NCBI GenBank assembly: GCA_964479625.1
Contig: CAYZMS010000022.1
Span: forward strand, 1 to 64,000
Length of the DNA: 64,000 nucleotides
DNA from: CAYZMS01 sp964479625
Lineage (GTDB): Bacteria; Bacteroidota; Bacteroidia; Chitinophagales; Saprospiraceae
Direction of reading: 5' to 3'
In this document: one piece after another, positions 1-8,506 of the stretch
Layout of the letters: every line of letters starts with the position of its first letter
How positions within the stretch are numbered: the first letter of the stretch is position 1
Position numbers and translations under genes: made by a program
Notes under the pieces: model-generated
Told to the model about the DNA's origin: nothing
Databases searched by the model: none
Seen by the model: the letters and a program-made list of their open reading frames with translations, nothing else

Positions 1-2
1 AC

Positions 3-407
3 AGGGAAGAGATCACGGCGGCAGCTTCCGATAAAACGTATACCTGGACGGCACATGCCTGTGATATGTCGGGCGTTAACGAGGCTGCTCACAAACTTTG
101 GACGGTAGCCACCCTGAATGGAGAAGAAGTCAAGGCAGCCAAGCCACTGACCATGAAGTTTGACCACGGCACCCTGGAAATCTTTGGTGGAGTGAATAAT
201 ATTACCGCCAGCTATGGCCTGATCGGGGAAAGTGTAACTATTAGTTCAGTGGCACAAACCCAAAAGGCGGGCCCAGTGGGGTCCATGCAATTGGAGCAAA
301 AATTTATCGACATACTCGCAGCGGTAAATGGGTTTACCGTGGAAGGCAACAAACTTGATCTTTTGCAAAATGGCAAAAAAGTGATCACGCTGTACACCGA
401 GGAATGA
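3..407 (+). CDS. META-domain protein (5' end outside window)
   Basis: The reading frame is open from base 3, so the gene begins upstream of the window and only about 134 residues are visible. The visible part contains a Cys-Asp pair followed by a segment W-x-x-x-x-LNGEEV, then a beta-rich stretch with a central GGVNNITASY motif and a terminal KVITLYTEE strand. This W...LNG...F...N...Y pattern is typical of the META/HslJ fold, a small periplasmic or lipoprotein domain often linked to stress or heat-shock phenotypes but without a firm enzymatic role. The ATG at 66 is inside the domain and is not the real start. Assignment rests on motif pattern only. Confidence 0.6.
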   Translation, partial: REEITAAASDKTYTWTAHACDMSGVNEAAHKLWTVATLNGEEVKAAKPLTMKFDHGTLEIFGGVNNITASYGLIGESVTISSVAQTQKAGPVGSMQLEQKFIDILAAVNGFTVEGNKLDLLQNGKKVITLYTEE

Positions 408-710
408 TGACCCACTTCTACTCCGATATGCCTACGGCCCCGGCCGCTACCCTTTTTCTGGCAAAGTTCGCCAGGCACTGGAAGTCTGGGGTGTGGCTGT
501 TCCCAAATATTAGGTTAGCTGGGAAGGTGCCTGACAGTGGTAACCCTCGATGAAGTCTGTCTAATACAAAGTGGATAGCAACAAAGGCCAGCAAGCTGGC
601 CGATTCTGTTATTTTAAACCAACAGCCCTTTTAAGATCGAACCCAAAAACTTATATCAGTTACAGGTGCTGGAAACGATCAAAGAGGGGGAGACCATTCA
701 TAAAAAATAG
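385..710 (+). pseudogene. Decayed coding remnants (no intact gene)
   Basis: The 428 bases after the META gene contain no complete gene, but two stop-terminated stretches read like protein C-termini without starts. Frame 1 from 385 to 513 gives about 42 residues ending GKVRQALEVWGVAVPKY-stop. Frame 3 from 618 to 710 gives about 30 residues with PFKIEPKNLYQLQVLET and ending ETIHKK-stop. Neither has an upstream ATG in frame and they lie in different frames. They may be relics of one or more degraded genes, or chance open frames; I could not identify a parent family. Confidence 0.25.
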
Positions 711-737
711 GGAGGGCTAACCCAAAAGTAGCCGATA

Positions 738-781
738 AAGCACCTTGAAGCTTGAGCATTGCTTCTAGGTGCTTTTTTTTT
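738..781 (+). terminator. Rho-independent terminator
   Basis: A 14-bp stem (AAGCACCTTGAAGC at 738-751 with GCTTCTAGGTGCTT at 761-774, one mismatch) encloses a 9-base loop and is followed directly by a run of T residues to 781. It lies downstream of the META gene and the decayed region and just before the DUF2092 gene, so it separates the two transcription units. Confidence 0.85.
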
Positions 782-835
782 GCTTTTATAGATTAATTGC
801 TACCTTCAATACCAACTTAATTATTGCATCGCCAA

Positions 836-1591
836 ATGAAAAGATCACTACTGCTAATACCTCTTGTTGCGCTCGCCTTCGCGGTCTCGGCCCAAACCGT
901 TCGAATTGATACTGTTGCCGTCATGCTGCTGGATCGAATGAGTGCCATTATCGGCGACCTCAATTCCTGCGCCTTTGAGGTAGAAACCTCTCTGGATATT
1001 CCCGACAGCACTTTTTTTCTTCCTATTCCAAAGGTAGGCTTGATCAAGGAATTCAATACGCACAAAGTTTATATGAGCGGTCCCGATAAACTTTTAGTGG
1101 ATTCCAAAGGAGAGCCCGGCCACCGGATGTACATCTTTAACGGAAGGATTATGGCTTACTATTCTTACACCGATAATAATTACGGGTATATTCCTGCTAG
1201 CGGTGGAATTATAGAAGCCATTGATCAGGTTAACCGGCAATACGGTGTGGATTTTCCCGCAGCCGATTTCTTTTACCCCTCCCTGGTGGATGACCTGATC
1301 GAAAATAGCAGCCATTTGATCTTTCTGGGAGAGACTACCATTCGTGGAGCATCCTGCTTCCATATTATCGCCACCGGCAAGGAAAAATCCATCCAATTTT
1401 GGATTTCCAATGATTCCCGTATGCTACCGGTTAAAATGGTGATAACCTATCTTGAACAGAACCGGCACCCCCAATTCGAAGCTACCTTTACCAATTGGGA
1501 GCTCAATCCCGATCTTCCACAGCACCTTTTTAACTTTTTACCCCCTCCAAGATCGAGGGAGATCACGATTATTCCTAAGTTCAATTACTAA
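836..1591 (+). CDS. DUF2092 family periplasmic protein
   Basis: A 251-residue exported protein. The ATG at 836 gives a clean Sec signal peptide (MKRSLLLIPLVALAFAVSAQ); an upstream in-frame TTG at 824 would only add four residues before it and is less likely. The body has alternating beta-strand pattern, with a D-x-K-x-Y-M-x-G-P-D-K-L segment around residues 70-85 and a late P-V-K-M-V-I-T-Y strand, the pattern of DUF2092, whose members share the LolA/LolB-like half-barrel architecture. Function is unknown; a lipid- or lipoprotein-handling role is an inference from the fold. It is 23 bases upstream of the DUF6515 gene and probably co-transcribed with it. Confidence 0.8.
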   Translation: MKRSLLLIPLVALAFAVSAQTVRIDTVAVMLLDRMSAIIGDLNSCAFEVETSLDIPDSTFFLPIPKVGLIKEFNTHKVYMSGPDKLLVDSKGEPGHRMYIFNGRIMAYYSYTDNNYGYIPASGGIIEAIDQVNRQYGVDFPAADFFYPSLVDDLIENSSHLIFLGETTIRGASCFHIIATGKEKSIQFWISNDSRMLPVKMVITYLEQNRHPQFEATFTNWELNPDLPQHLFNFLPPPRSREITIIPKFNY

Positions 1592-1614
1592 TTGGGTCAC
1601 TTAATATATACATC

Positions 1615-2580
1615 ATGTCTTTCAAAAAATCCTACCTCTTTCTACTTTTCCTGGTGTTAAGCCTTTTACTGAGTCCATCCCTGGAGGCCCAGCGCATGTC
1701 CCACAGGAATGTATCGAAAGGAAGGGCTACCACTACTCAGCGCGGAGGAAGCATAAACGGAGGCGCTCATCCTTCAACCAGCCGGTTCCAGAATGTCGAT
1801 CGTTCCAAGATCAATCAGGACAATTTGAACAAGGCAAAAATCAGTGCTAAAAATATAGATCGGGATGCTGCCAAAGCCAATTATAATAATATGGACCCCA
1901 CCAAAAAAATGGAGGCCAAAAATAGAGTAGGGAATAATACCAATATCGGGAATGATGTGAACATAGGTTCGAATAACCGGGATGTGAACATCAATATCGA
2001 TAACAGTATTGATATTAATCGAAATGTAAATGTAGTAAGAAGAAGCCCTGTACGCTACACTCGACCACCCTACACTTACGGAGGCTTTCATTTCTATTGC
2101 CACTTTGGTTACCACTACTACCCTTATCGCCCCTATTACTACGGGCCCTACTATCACCCCTGGGGCTTTTTCCTGGCTACGCTTACTGCAACAGCTATTA
2201 TTGTGAGCGTTAACAATGCCACTTATCATTATGATCAGGGGGTTTTCTACGAAGAACAAAATGACGGCTATGTTGCCGTGGAAGCACCAGAGGGAGCGGT
2301 GGTGGCCGAAATACCTTCCGGGGCCGAACAAGTCCAGGTCGAACAGAACGTAACTAATAATTACTACTACGGAGGAACTTATTATGAAAAAACACCTGAA
2401 GGCTATGAGGTCATCCCTCCCACTGCAGGCTCGGTCGTTACCAATCTGCCCGAAGAGGCCGAAGAAGTAAAAATTGGAGATGTAACCTATGTAAAGCTCG
2501 GAGATGTGCTGTACCAACCCGTCTTGGTGGAAGATGAAGAAGCATACGAGGTCGTTCAGGTGGAGGAGGCTAATGACTAG
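1615..2580 (+). CDS. DUF6515 family exported protein
   Basis: A 321-residue protein of unknown function. Residues 1-26 form a Sec signal peptide ending SLEAQ. Residues about 90-140 are a low-complexity Asn/Ile/Asp segment (repeated N-I-x-N-D-V-N-I-G-x-N type), followed by a Tyr/His/Pro-rich stretch (about 153-185) and a single hydrophobic helix near 187-203. The C-terminal third holds two copies of a motif of the form (Y)Y..G.(F/Y)Y...(.)GY.V...P.G..V..(L/I)P, which is the hallmark of DUF6515. The aromatic-rich middle suggests a surface or envelope-associated protein. It lies between the DUF2092 gene and the sulfatase, with short gaps on both sides. Confidence 0.8.
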   Translation: MSFKKSYLFLLFLVLSLLLSPSLEAQRMSHRNVSKGRATTTQRGGSINGGAHPSTSRFQNVDRSKINQDNLNKAKISAKNIDRDAAKANYNNMDPTKKMEAKNRVGNNTNIGNDVNIGSNNRDVNINIDNSIDINRNVNVVRRSPVRYTRPPYTYGGFHFYCHFGYHYYPYRPYYYGPYYHPWGFFLATLTATAIIVSVNNATYHYDQGVFYEEQNDGYVAVEAPEGAVVAEIPSGAEQVQVEQNVTNNYYYGGTYYEKTPEGYEVIPPTAGSVVTNLPEEAEEVKIGDVTYVKLGDVLYQPVLVEDEEAYEVVQVEEAND

Positions 2581-2636
2581 TCTGCTCCCTACAGTCGAAA
2601 GATTATTTTTTATTAAACCTTACTAAAGCACTTGAA

Positions 2637-4220
2637 ATGCAATTCAAAGGTGTATTGCTCATGTTGGGTTTTATGATCTCAACTTCGGTACTAGTTTATG
2701 CCCAGGATAAACCCAACTTCCTGGTTATATGGGGCGACGATATTGGCTACTGGAACATTAGCCACAACAACCAAGGGATGATGGGGTATGAAACTCCCAA
2801 CATTGACCGCATTGCCAAAGAAGGAATCTCTTTCACCGATTACTATGGGCAGCAATCCTGCACCGCCGGTCGCGCTGCCTTCCTGAGTGGGAGCGTACCT
2901 GTTCGTTCCGGTATGACAAAGGTCGGTATGCCAGGAGCCGAAGAAGGCTGGCAGATGAGCGATGCAACCATTGCTGGGGTGTTGAAAAGCCAGGGTTATA
3001 CTACCGCCCAATTCGGTAAAAATCACCAGGGAGACCGCGATGAACACTTGCCGACCATGCACGGATTCGATGAATTCTTCGGTAACCTTTACCACCTTAA
3101 TGCCGAGGAAGAACCAGAAAACGAGGATTATCCAACAGACCTGAAACTGGCAAACGGGCAGACCTTCCAGGAGCGTTTTGGTCCTCGTGGGGTTATCCAC
3201 AGTTGGGCTGATGGCAATGGTGGACAGCGCATCGAAGATACCGGCGCATTGACTAAAAAGCGCATGGAGACCATCGACGACGAAACCGTCAAAGCCGCAA
3301 AGGACTGGATCCGCGAAAAAGAAAAAGCCGGAGAACCTTGGTTCTGCTGGTGGAATGGTACCCGTATGCACTTCCGCACCCATGTCAGCGACGAAAAAAT
3401 GGAAATCGCCAAAGATAAATACGCCCATGCCGACGAGTACACTGCCGGTATGATCGAGCATGATATGCATGTAGGGGATCTGCTGGACCTGCTGGATGAA
3501 CTGGGCATTGCTGACAATACAGTGGTATTATATTCCACCGATAACGGTCCTCACTACAATACCTGGCCTGATGCCGGTACCACTCCTTTCCACGGGGAAA
3601 AGAACAGTAGTTGGGAAGGAGCGTTCCGCGTTCCTGCGTTCGTTCGCTGGCCTGGAAAATTTCCAGCCGGAGAAACCCTGAACGGGCTGCTTGCTCACGA
3701 AGACTGGCTGCCTACTTTCTCCGCTATTGCGGGTAACGACAAAATTGTCGAGCAGCTTCGGTCTGGAACCCGCCTGATTGGTCGCAATTACAAAAACTAC
3801 ATCGACGGGGTAAACCAGTTGGATTACCTGACAGGTGACTCGGATGAATCTGCCCGGACCGGGTTTATTTATGTGACGGATGGTGGAGAAGTAGCAGCCT
3901 TGCGTTACCAGGATTGGAAGGCCATGTTCCTGGAGAACCGGGCAGATCAATTACAGATCTGGTTGGAGCCTTTCGTTCACCTGCGTGCCCCTTACCTGAC
4001 CAATTTGCGTAGGGATCCATTCGAAAAAGCCTTGCACGGGTCAAACACTTACTACGATTGGTATATTGATCGCGCTTACATCCTTGGCGCTATGCAGTTC
4101 TACGCACTTAATTTCCTTACCACCTTTAAGGATTATCCACCGAGCCAGAATTCTGGCGACTGGAGTTTATCCACTGCACAGAAGAAAATTGAGGAAATGA
4201 CCAAAGGCCAGGGAAGATAA
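2637..4220 (+). CDS. Arylsulfatase, exported (type I, formylglycine-dependent)
   Basis: A 527-residue sulfatase that hydrolyses sulfate esters in the periplasm or outside the cell. Residues 1-22 are a Sec signal peptide ending VYAQ. Early metal ligands are visible in IWGDDIGYW (Asp34, Asp35). The signature C-T-A-G-R starts at Cys75, which must be converted to formylglycine; the C-x-(P/A)-x-R pattern fits oxygen-dependent formylglycine-generating enzyme. A later Y-S-T-D-N-G-P-H motif supplies further calcium ligands. Length is normal for the family. The substrate cannot be told from sequence. A formylglycine-generating enzyme is encoded on the opposite strand at 5544-6719, so this pair may work together. 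Confidence 0.92.
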   Translation: MQFKGVLLMLGFMISTSVLVYAQDKPNFLVIWGDDIGYWNISHNNQGMMGYETPNIDRIAKEGISFTDYYGQQSCTAGRAAFLSGSVPVRSGMTKVGMPGAEEGWQMSDATIAGVLKSQGYTTAQFGKNHQGDRDEHLPTMHGFDEFFGNLYHLNAEEEPENEDYPTDLKLANGQTFQERFGPRGVIHSWADGNGGQRIEDTGALTKKRMETIDDETVKAAKDWIREKEKAGEPWFCWWNGTRMHFRTHVSDEKMEIAKDKYAHADEYTAGMIEHDMHVGDLLDLLDELGIADNTVVLYSTDNGPHYNTWPDAGTTPFHGEKNSSWEGAFRVPAFVRWPGKFPAGETLNGLLAHEDWLPTFSAIAGNDKIVEQLRSGTRLIGRNYKNYIDGVNQLDYLTGDSDESARTGFIYVTDGGEVAALRYQDWKAMFLENRADQLQIWLEPFVHLRAPYLTNLRRDPFEKALHGSNTYYDWYIDRAYILGAMQFYALNFLTTFKDYPPSQNSGDWSLSTAQKKIEEMTKGQGR

Positions 4221-4257
4221 TTTTTTTGGTTCTCTTCCAAAGGCAAGATCAAAATTC

Positions 4258-4300
4258 AGAGGGCGTTTTCAAGCTGGAATAGTGCTCGGAGACGCCCTCT
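4258..4300. terminator. Bidirectional terminator hairpin between convergent genes
   Basis: AGAGGGCGT at 4258-4266 pairs perfectly with ACGCCCTCT at 4292-4300, and the stem can be extended inward by four more pairs including two G-U wobbles, giving about 13 bp. It lies between the end of the + strand sulfatase and the end of the - strand barrel gene, the position expected for a shared terminator. There is no long T run immediately after it on either strand. Confidence 0.6.
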
Positions 4301-4306
4301 AAATAT

Positions 4307-5446
4307 TCAACGCCCTCCCCAACTGTGGCCGAACACGATATAGTATCCGAAACTATCCGGGCCAAAAGCAATGTCCACTCCAGTTCGGATACCAAACTGC
4401 CGGACGATCAGGTACCGGAAGCCCCCTCCGATATTATAGATCGTTTCTGTATCACGAAAACTTTCTTCTGATTCTATGGCCTTGGCCAGCCCGCCAAATA
4501 CCAGGCCGCTCCAGCGCAGGTTAAAGTCATAGCGTTGCTCGGTTTCCAGGATCATAGCTGTTTGCCCCTGATAGCGAGCAGTTGGTATTCCTCGCATATT
4601 GATGCCCGGCCGCAAATAAAAGGGCGGATCGTTGAAAACCGTTTCGAATTCCGCCCGGAAGCCACTGATCCAGTTCTTTCGAACCGGCAGGAAGTAATAA
4701 AAGCCTGACCAAAGGCGCTGGTATTGGAAATCGCTACCAGTCCAGGAATCGTCCAGGCTATAGGTTGCTTTCAATTGCCCACCTTTATCCGGAGTGAAAA
4801 TATTATTACGTCCATCCCAATTGATGAAAAAGCCCAGAGAGCCGGTCTGATTTTCGACCTCCTTAGGCAGGATAAAACCGGGCAGATCCTCTCCAAAACG
4901 GGGATTAAGCCTGGTGTCTGCAAAAAGATATTGAGCCCCCAGGTATAATTTGCGCTTGAACACGCTTTTAGAAAAGGATAAGAAAATCGGGATAGTTTCA
5001 ATCCCAAACTCGAGTTCCAGGTCTTCGGAAAGGGCAGGGTCATCAAAGTAAAAGGACATATTAATATCGAAATACCCAGCTAATAAGGTATATTTTATGC
5101 CCTGTTTGGGAAGGTTACCCATTCTAAAGGCTCCCACCCCCCAACTGCCGTTAGCGGTAAGCATTCCTATACCGGCAGTGATATCCGGGGGAACGTAACC
5201 TGCATCCTGTGGCACTTCCTTTTGTTTTAAAAATACGGGGGCGATCAATCCACCAAAGCCTCCCAGAGCCGGTTCTGTAATAATAGAAGGAACAGGTATA
5301 AAGCCATTGGCGTCAATAAGAAAGGAGCTAAAGTCGAGGTTCCCGTCCAGCGTATCTTTGAACATTTCTTTTTCTCCTCTTTGGGCAATAAGGAGAGAGG
5401 AGTGCACAAGGAGAAAAAAGGACAGTAGTAAAGCAGCTAATTTCAT
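4307..5446 (-). CDS. BamA/TamA (Omp85)-type outer membrane barrel protein
   Basis: A 379-residue protein with a Sec signal peptide (residues 1-21, ending LLIAQ) and a body made of alternating amphipathic strands. The segment D-G-R-N-N-I-F-T-P-D-K-G-G near residue 212 matches the conserved DxRxxxxxPxxG motif at the start of the Omp85 barrel region, and the chain ends in strand-like residues with Trp-Gly-Gly-Arg. Its size fits the barrel domain alone without POTRA repeats, the type of patatin- or surface-antigen-like (D15) protein common in Bacteroidota. Substrate is unknown. It is downstream of the formylglycine-generating enzyme gene on the same strand with a 97-base gap containing a hairpin. 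Confidence 0.75.
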   Translation of the reverse strand: MKLAALLLSFFLLVHSSLLIAQRGEKEMFKDTLDGNLDFSSFLIDANGFIPVPSIITEPALGGFGGLIAPVFLKQKEVPQDAGYVPPDITAGIGMLTANGSWGVGAFRMGNLPKQGIKYTLLAGYFDINMSFYFDDPALSEDLELEFGIETIPIFLSFSKSVFKRKLYLGAQYLFADTRLNPRFGEDLPGFILPKEVENQTGSLGFFINWDGRNNIFTPDKGGQLKATYSLDDSWTGSDFQYQRLWSGFYYFLPVRKNWISGFRAEFETVFNDPPFYLRPGINMRGIPTARYQGQTAMILETEQRYDFNLRWSGLVFGGLAKAIESEESFRDTETIYNIGGGFRYLIVRQFGIRTGVDIAFGPDSFGYYIVFGHSWGGR

Positions 5447-5477
5447 TTTGGGTTGGTTTTTAGAAAGGAGGTAGCTC

Positions 5478-5496
5478 AGAAGCCAAAATGGCTTCT
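5478..5496. repeat. Tight hairpin in the gap between two - strand genes
   Basis: AGAAGCCA (5478-5485), three-base loop, TGGCTTCT (5489-5496): a perfect 8-bp stem. It is downstream of the formylglycine-generating enzyme gene and in the leader of the barrel gene. No T run follows it on the - strand, so it is better seen as an mRNA-stabilising or attenuating hairpin than a standard terminator. Confidence 0.45.
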
Positions 5497-5543
5497 ATTG
5501 CGAAAAAGAGAAAAACAAATTTTCTGGATAGCCTCCTCTGCAT

Positions 5544-6719
5544 TTAGTGCAATTCCTTCACACACCTAAACCCAATGTGATTACTCCCGCTTCGCCATTC
5601 TCCCTTACCGCGGGTGCCCACCATATAGCGGGTACAGTATTGGTCAGTACACAGGAAGGAGCCTCCCCGTTGGACCTTTTTCGGTACTCCGGGTTCGTCT
5701 GGGTCGAAAAAGGTATCGGGGCCCTTGGGGTTATTGATCACCTCTTCCTGTCGTTGTAACTGCCGATAGTATTGGTAGTGGTACCAATCCTGGCACCACT
5801 CCCAGACGTTACCGCTTATGTCGTAAAGCCCATAAGGATTGGGGGGGAATTCCCCTACAGGGGCTGCAGTAGCAAACCCGTCTTCCAGTTTGTTGTCGTG
5901 AGGAAATGTTCCTTGAAAAGTGTTGGCCATGATCTGACTGTCGGGGCGCATCTGGTTACCCCAGGCATAAACATTGCCGTATTCTCCACCTCTGGCGGCA
6001 AACTCCCATTCCGCTTCGGTAGGTAGCCTTTTTCCGGCCCATTCGGCATAGGCAATGGCATCTTCCCAGGCCACATGCACCACCGGTTCATTAGCTCTGC
6101 CTTCCAGGTTACTTTCAGGGCCTTCCGGATGCCGCCAGTCAGCCCCGAAAACGAAGGCCCACCAGCCCAGGTAATTATCCAAAGGTACATCACCGGAAGG
6201 AGGAGCAAAGACGACGGAGCCCGGGCGCAGATTATCCGGGTGGGCTCCCGGAAATTCCTCCGCAGTCGGAGTTTGCTCAGCAACCGTAACATAGCCCGTA
6301 GCTTCCACAAATGCTGCAAACTCCGCGTTGGTCACTTCGCGGGTGTCCATAAAAAAAGGATCCACATAGACCCGGTGAACCGGCCGGGCATCAGACATAT
6401 CCTCCTTGCCGCCCTGGGTCAGGCCTACCGGGTTGACACCTCCCATGCTGAAGGTGCCTCCAGGGATCAACACCATGCCCTCCGGCACCTCGATGGACTT
6501 GGCAGACAGATCATTTTCTATGGTCGGTTCGAAGGCCGACCCTCCCTGTTCTGCCCAGGTCAGACTGTCAGACAAGGTCATCCCATTCGCGCAAAGTCGA
6601 AGGGGGTTGGTTGGGGCTTCTTCTTCGAATCGAACGGTTTTGGAACGGCTTTCGGCCTCTGGTTGACAGGCAGAGCCTAGGAAGACAAGAAGGAGCAAAA
6701 AAGGAACAAGAATTTTCAT
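5544..6719 (-). CDS. Formylglycine-generating enzyme (SUMF1 family), lipoprotein
   Basis: A 391-residue protein of the SUMF1/FGE family, which oxidises the active-site cysteine of type I sulfatases to formylglycine using oxygen. The N-terminus (residues 1-18) is a lipoprotein signal ending L-G-S-A-C with Cys18 as lipid anchor. The FGE domain runs from about residue 77 (MVLIPGGTFSMGG) to the end (GFRCVKELH). Many family members lack the catalytic cysteines, but here GGSFLCTDQYC supplies Cys357 and Cys362 at the spacing of the human catalytic pair, so an authentic FGE is likely. Export is unusual, because bacterial FGE is generally thought of as cytosolic. An arylsulfatase is 1.3 kb away, facing it. 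Confidence 0.85.
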   Translation of the reverse strand: MKILVPFLLLLVFLGSACQPEAESRSKTVRFEEEAPTNPLRLCANGMTLSDSLTWAEQGGSAFEPTIENDLSAKSIEVPEGMVLIPGGTFSMGGVNPVGLTQGGKEDMSDARPVHRVYVDPFFMDTREVTNAEFAAFVEATGYVTVAEQTPTAEEFPGAHPDNLRPGSVVFAPPSGDVPLDNYLGWWAFVFGADWRHPEGPESNLEGRANEPVVHVAWEDAIAYAEWAGKRLPTEAEWEFAARGGEYGNVYAWGNQMRPDSQIMANTFQGTFPHDNKLEDGFATAAPVGEFPPNPYGLYDISGNVWEWCQDWYHYQYYRQLQRQEEVINNPKGPDTFFDPDEPGVPKKVQRGGSFLCTDQYCTRYMVGTRGKGEWRSGSNHIGFRCVKELH

Positions 6720-6939
6720 TCGATATGATGGGTGTTGGTTTGAGGATAAAGATACCAGGTCAAAGTAAATAACTTTTTGTTTCGAAAAAGGAAGATTAAA
6801 GGCGTTTCAATCCAGCCAGGAATGGACCCATTTCGATGGTTTAATCCAAAAGTAAGCATTGAGAAGGAAGAGGAAAAGGGAATAACCTAAGGATTGGTAA
6901 GAAACTACCTTTAAAGGCAGTGTCTTGCCATGAAAGTGC

Positions 6940-7461
6940 TTATTTGGGAAAGGTTTTAAAAAGATTGGCCACTCCTTCATCGAGATTTTTCGAGATCTTT
7001 TCGACCTTTTTGGGTAAGATACTGTCACCCGATGCCTGCCAGAGCATGGTATTGGTTTCCGGAACAAAGGCTTTTAACACTAAAGTGCCTTGTTCGTAAG
7101 TATCCACCACTACCTCCTCACTTTCCCAGTGGTAGCTACGCTGCCCCATATATACGGGAGCCTCCTGTATGGTCGTCTCCCTGGTTTGTTCTTTTTCGGT
7201 AACGACTACACCTATGTTGAAGAGCATATTCGGTGTACTGGATCTCTGGATGCCCCATGCATTTAATTCCCGTTCGATTGCCGTTTTTAGGGCCTCCATA
7301 CCACCGGGATTTACCTTATCGGTTTGGTTGTCGACCTCGGTATCGTGGAAATCGAAAGTCCGGTATTTGCTGAAATCAGTATCTTCTGCAACCCTTGCAT
7401 CGATCTTTGGGCTACAACCTGCAAAAAGGAAAATCGCAGCGAAAAAAATTACCGTTCTCAT
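6940..7461 (-). CDS. DUF4136 domain lipoprotein
   Basis: A 173-residue lipoprotein. The chosen ATG at 7461 starts MRTVIFFAAIFLFAGC, with Cys16 as lipid anchor; the open frame extends 48 codons further upstream but that part is charged and would bury the signal. The body has the DUF4136 pattern: D-F-S-K-Y-R-T-F-D-F near residue 31, an alpha helix with the E-R-E-L-N-A-W-G motif, and a central strand pair followed by L-V-L-K-A-F and M-L-W-Q-A-S-G. Function of the family is unknown. The gene stands alone, transcribed away from the lipid operon that begins at 7720. Confidence 0.8.
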   Translation of the reverse strand: MRTVIFFAAIFLFAGCSPKIDARVAEDTDFSKYRTFDFHDTEVDNQTDKVNPGGMEALKTAIERELNAWGIQRSSTPNMLFNIGVVVTEKEQTRETTIQEAPVYMGQRSYHWESEEVVVDTYEQGTLVLKAFVPETNTMLWQASGDSILPKKVEKISKNLDEGVANLFKTFPK

Positions 7462-7719
7462 TTTTTGTTGGTTTTTCGTATTATAAATCCAATTTTTGAC
7501 GTCAGAAATGGACAAAGGACACCATAAGGAAAAGTTTTTCGGGGAATTACCGAATTTATTTTTTTCTTCCAGCCCTGTTCTGTATCCACTTACGGTTTTC
7601 TGCAAAGGACGAAAGTGGATTAGGATGATTTTTTAACAAGGTTAAGGAGCGTAGGGGGGGGACTATGATGAACCCTCTTGCCTTAATGAAGAAAGATAAT
7701 TCGAAAAGCTCAAGTTGGC

Positions 7720-8490
7720 ATGTTTAAAGAGGGTTTATTCAAGGGAAAAATTGCGCTGGTTACCGGAGGTGGATCGGGGATCGGGAAGGATATCAGCGAA
7801 CAATTACTGCGGCATGGAGCAGAAGTATATATAGCCTCCCGAAAAGAAGATAAGTTAAAAACGGCTTGGGAGGAGCTTTCCCCTCTGGGTAAGTGCAGGT
7901 ATTTTAGTTGCGATATTCGCGATCAGGATAATATTGCAGCCTTAACCGAATTTATTAAATCGAATTCCGGTCGCCTGGATATCCTGGTCAATAATGCCGG
8001 GGGACAATTCCCTTCCCTGGCCGAAGACATTTCCGTCAACGGATGGAATGCCGTGATCAATAACAACCTCAACGGGACCTGGTATATGACCCAGGCCATG
8101 GCCAAAACCTTTTTTATCCCCCAAAAAGCGGGTTCCATCGTCAATGTGATCGTCAATATTTACCGGGGGGTGCCGGGAATGGCCCACACCGGCGCTGCAC
8201 GCGCCGGTATCGACAACCTCACCAAAACGCTGGCGGTGGAGTGGTCGAAATACCAGATCCGGGTCAATGCCGTAGCTCCCGGCATTATTAAAAGCAGCGG
8301 ACTGGATCACTATCCCTCGCAATTACTGGAAGGACTTGCCGATACTATGCCCCTTAAGCGCCTTGGCACAACTGCGGAGGTGAGCAGTGCCGTACTCTTC
8401 CTTGCAGGGCCTCTGGCTTCCTATGTCACCGGAGAGACCTTGTACGTGGATGGCGGCCAGCGTTTATATGGACAACAATTTCAATTGTAA
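7720..8490 (+). CDS. SDR oxidoreductase, peroxisomal trans-2-enoyl-CoA reductase (PECR)-like
   Basis: A 256-residue short-chain dehydrogenase. The Rossmann motif GGGSGIG is at residues 16-22 and the NNAGG motif is near 90. The normal Y-x-x-x-K catalytic pair is replaced by T-G-A-A-R, followed by AGIDNLTKTLAVEW; this substitution and the C-terminal DGGQRLYG signature match the PECR / 2,4-dienoyl-CoA reductase group as I know it, which acts on enoyl-CoA thioesters with NADPH. It is the first gene of a compact + strand run that also contains an acyl-CoA ligase and an acyl-CoA dehydrogenase, supporting a role in fatty acyl-CoA metabolism. Substrate chain length is unknown. Confidence 0.82.
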   Translation: MFKEGLFKGKIALVTGGGSGIGKDISEQLLRHGAEVYIASRKEDKLKTAWEELSPLGKCRYFSCDIRDQDNIAALTEFIKSNSGRLDILVNNAGGQFPSLAEDISVNGWNAVINNNLNGTWYMTQAMAKTFFIPQKAGSIVNVIVNIYRGVPGMAHTGAARAGIDNLTKTLAVEWSKYQIRVNAVAPGIIKSSGLDHYPSQLLEGLADTMPLKRLGTTAEVSSAVLFLAGPLASYVTGETLYVDGGQRLYGQQFQL

Positions 8491-8506
8491 CTTCAAATTT
8501 GAGGCA

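Noticed and set aside
1774..2517. 247-codon - strand open frame opposite the DUF6515 gene
   Set aside because: It mirrors the low-complexity Asn/Tyr-rich coding sequence and has no domain, signal or spacing of its own.
6807..7067. 86-codon - strand open frame overlapping the DUF4136 gene
   Set aside because: Overlaps a well-supported lipoprotein gene and has no signal or motif. The 220-base gap at 6720-6939 shows nothing else.
7640..7720. G-run and divergent gap upstream of the lipid operon as a riboswitch or promoter
   Set aside because: No TAnnTTTG element, stable stem or known leader motif could be found there.
8387..8506. Longer N-terminus for the acyl-CoA ligase
   Set aside because: Lies inside the reductase gene and has no match to ligase N-termini; the ATG at 8507 fits the family start.
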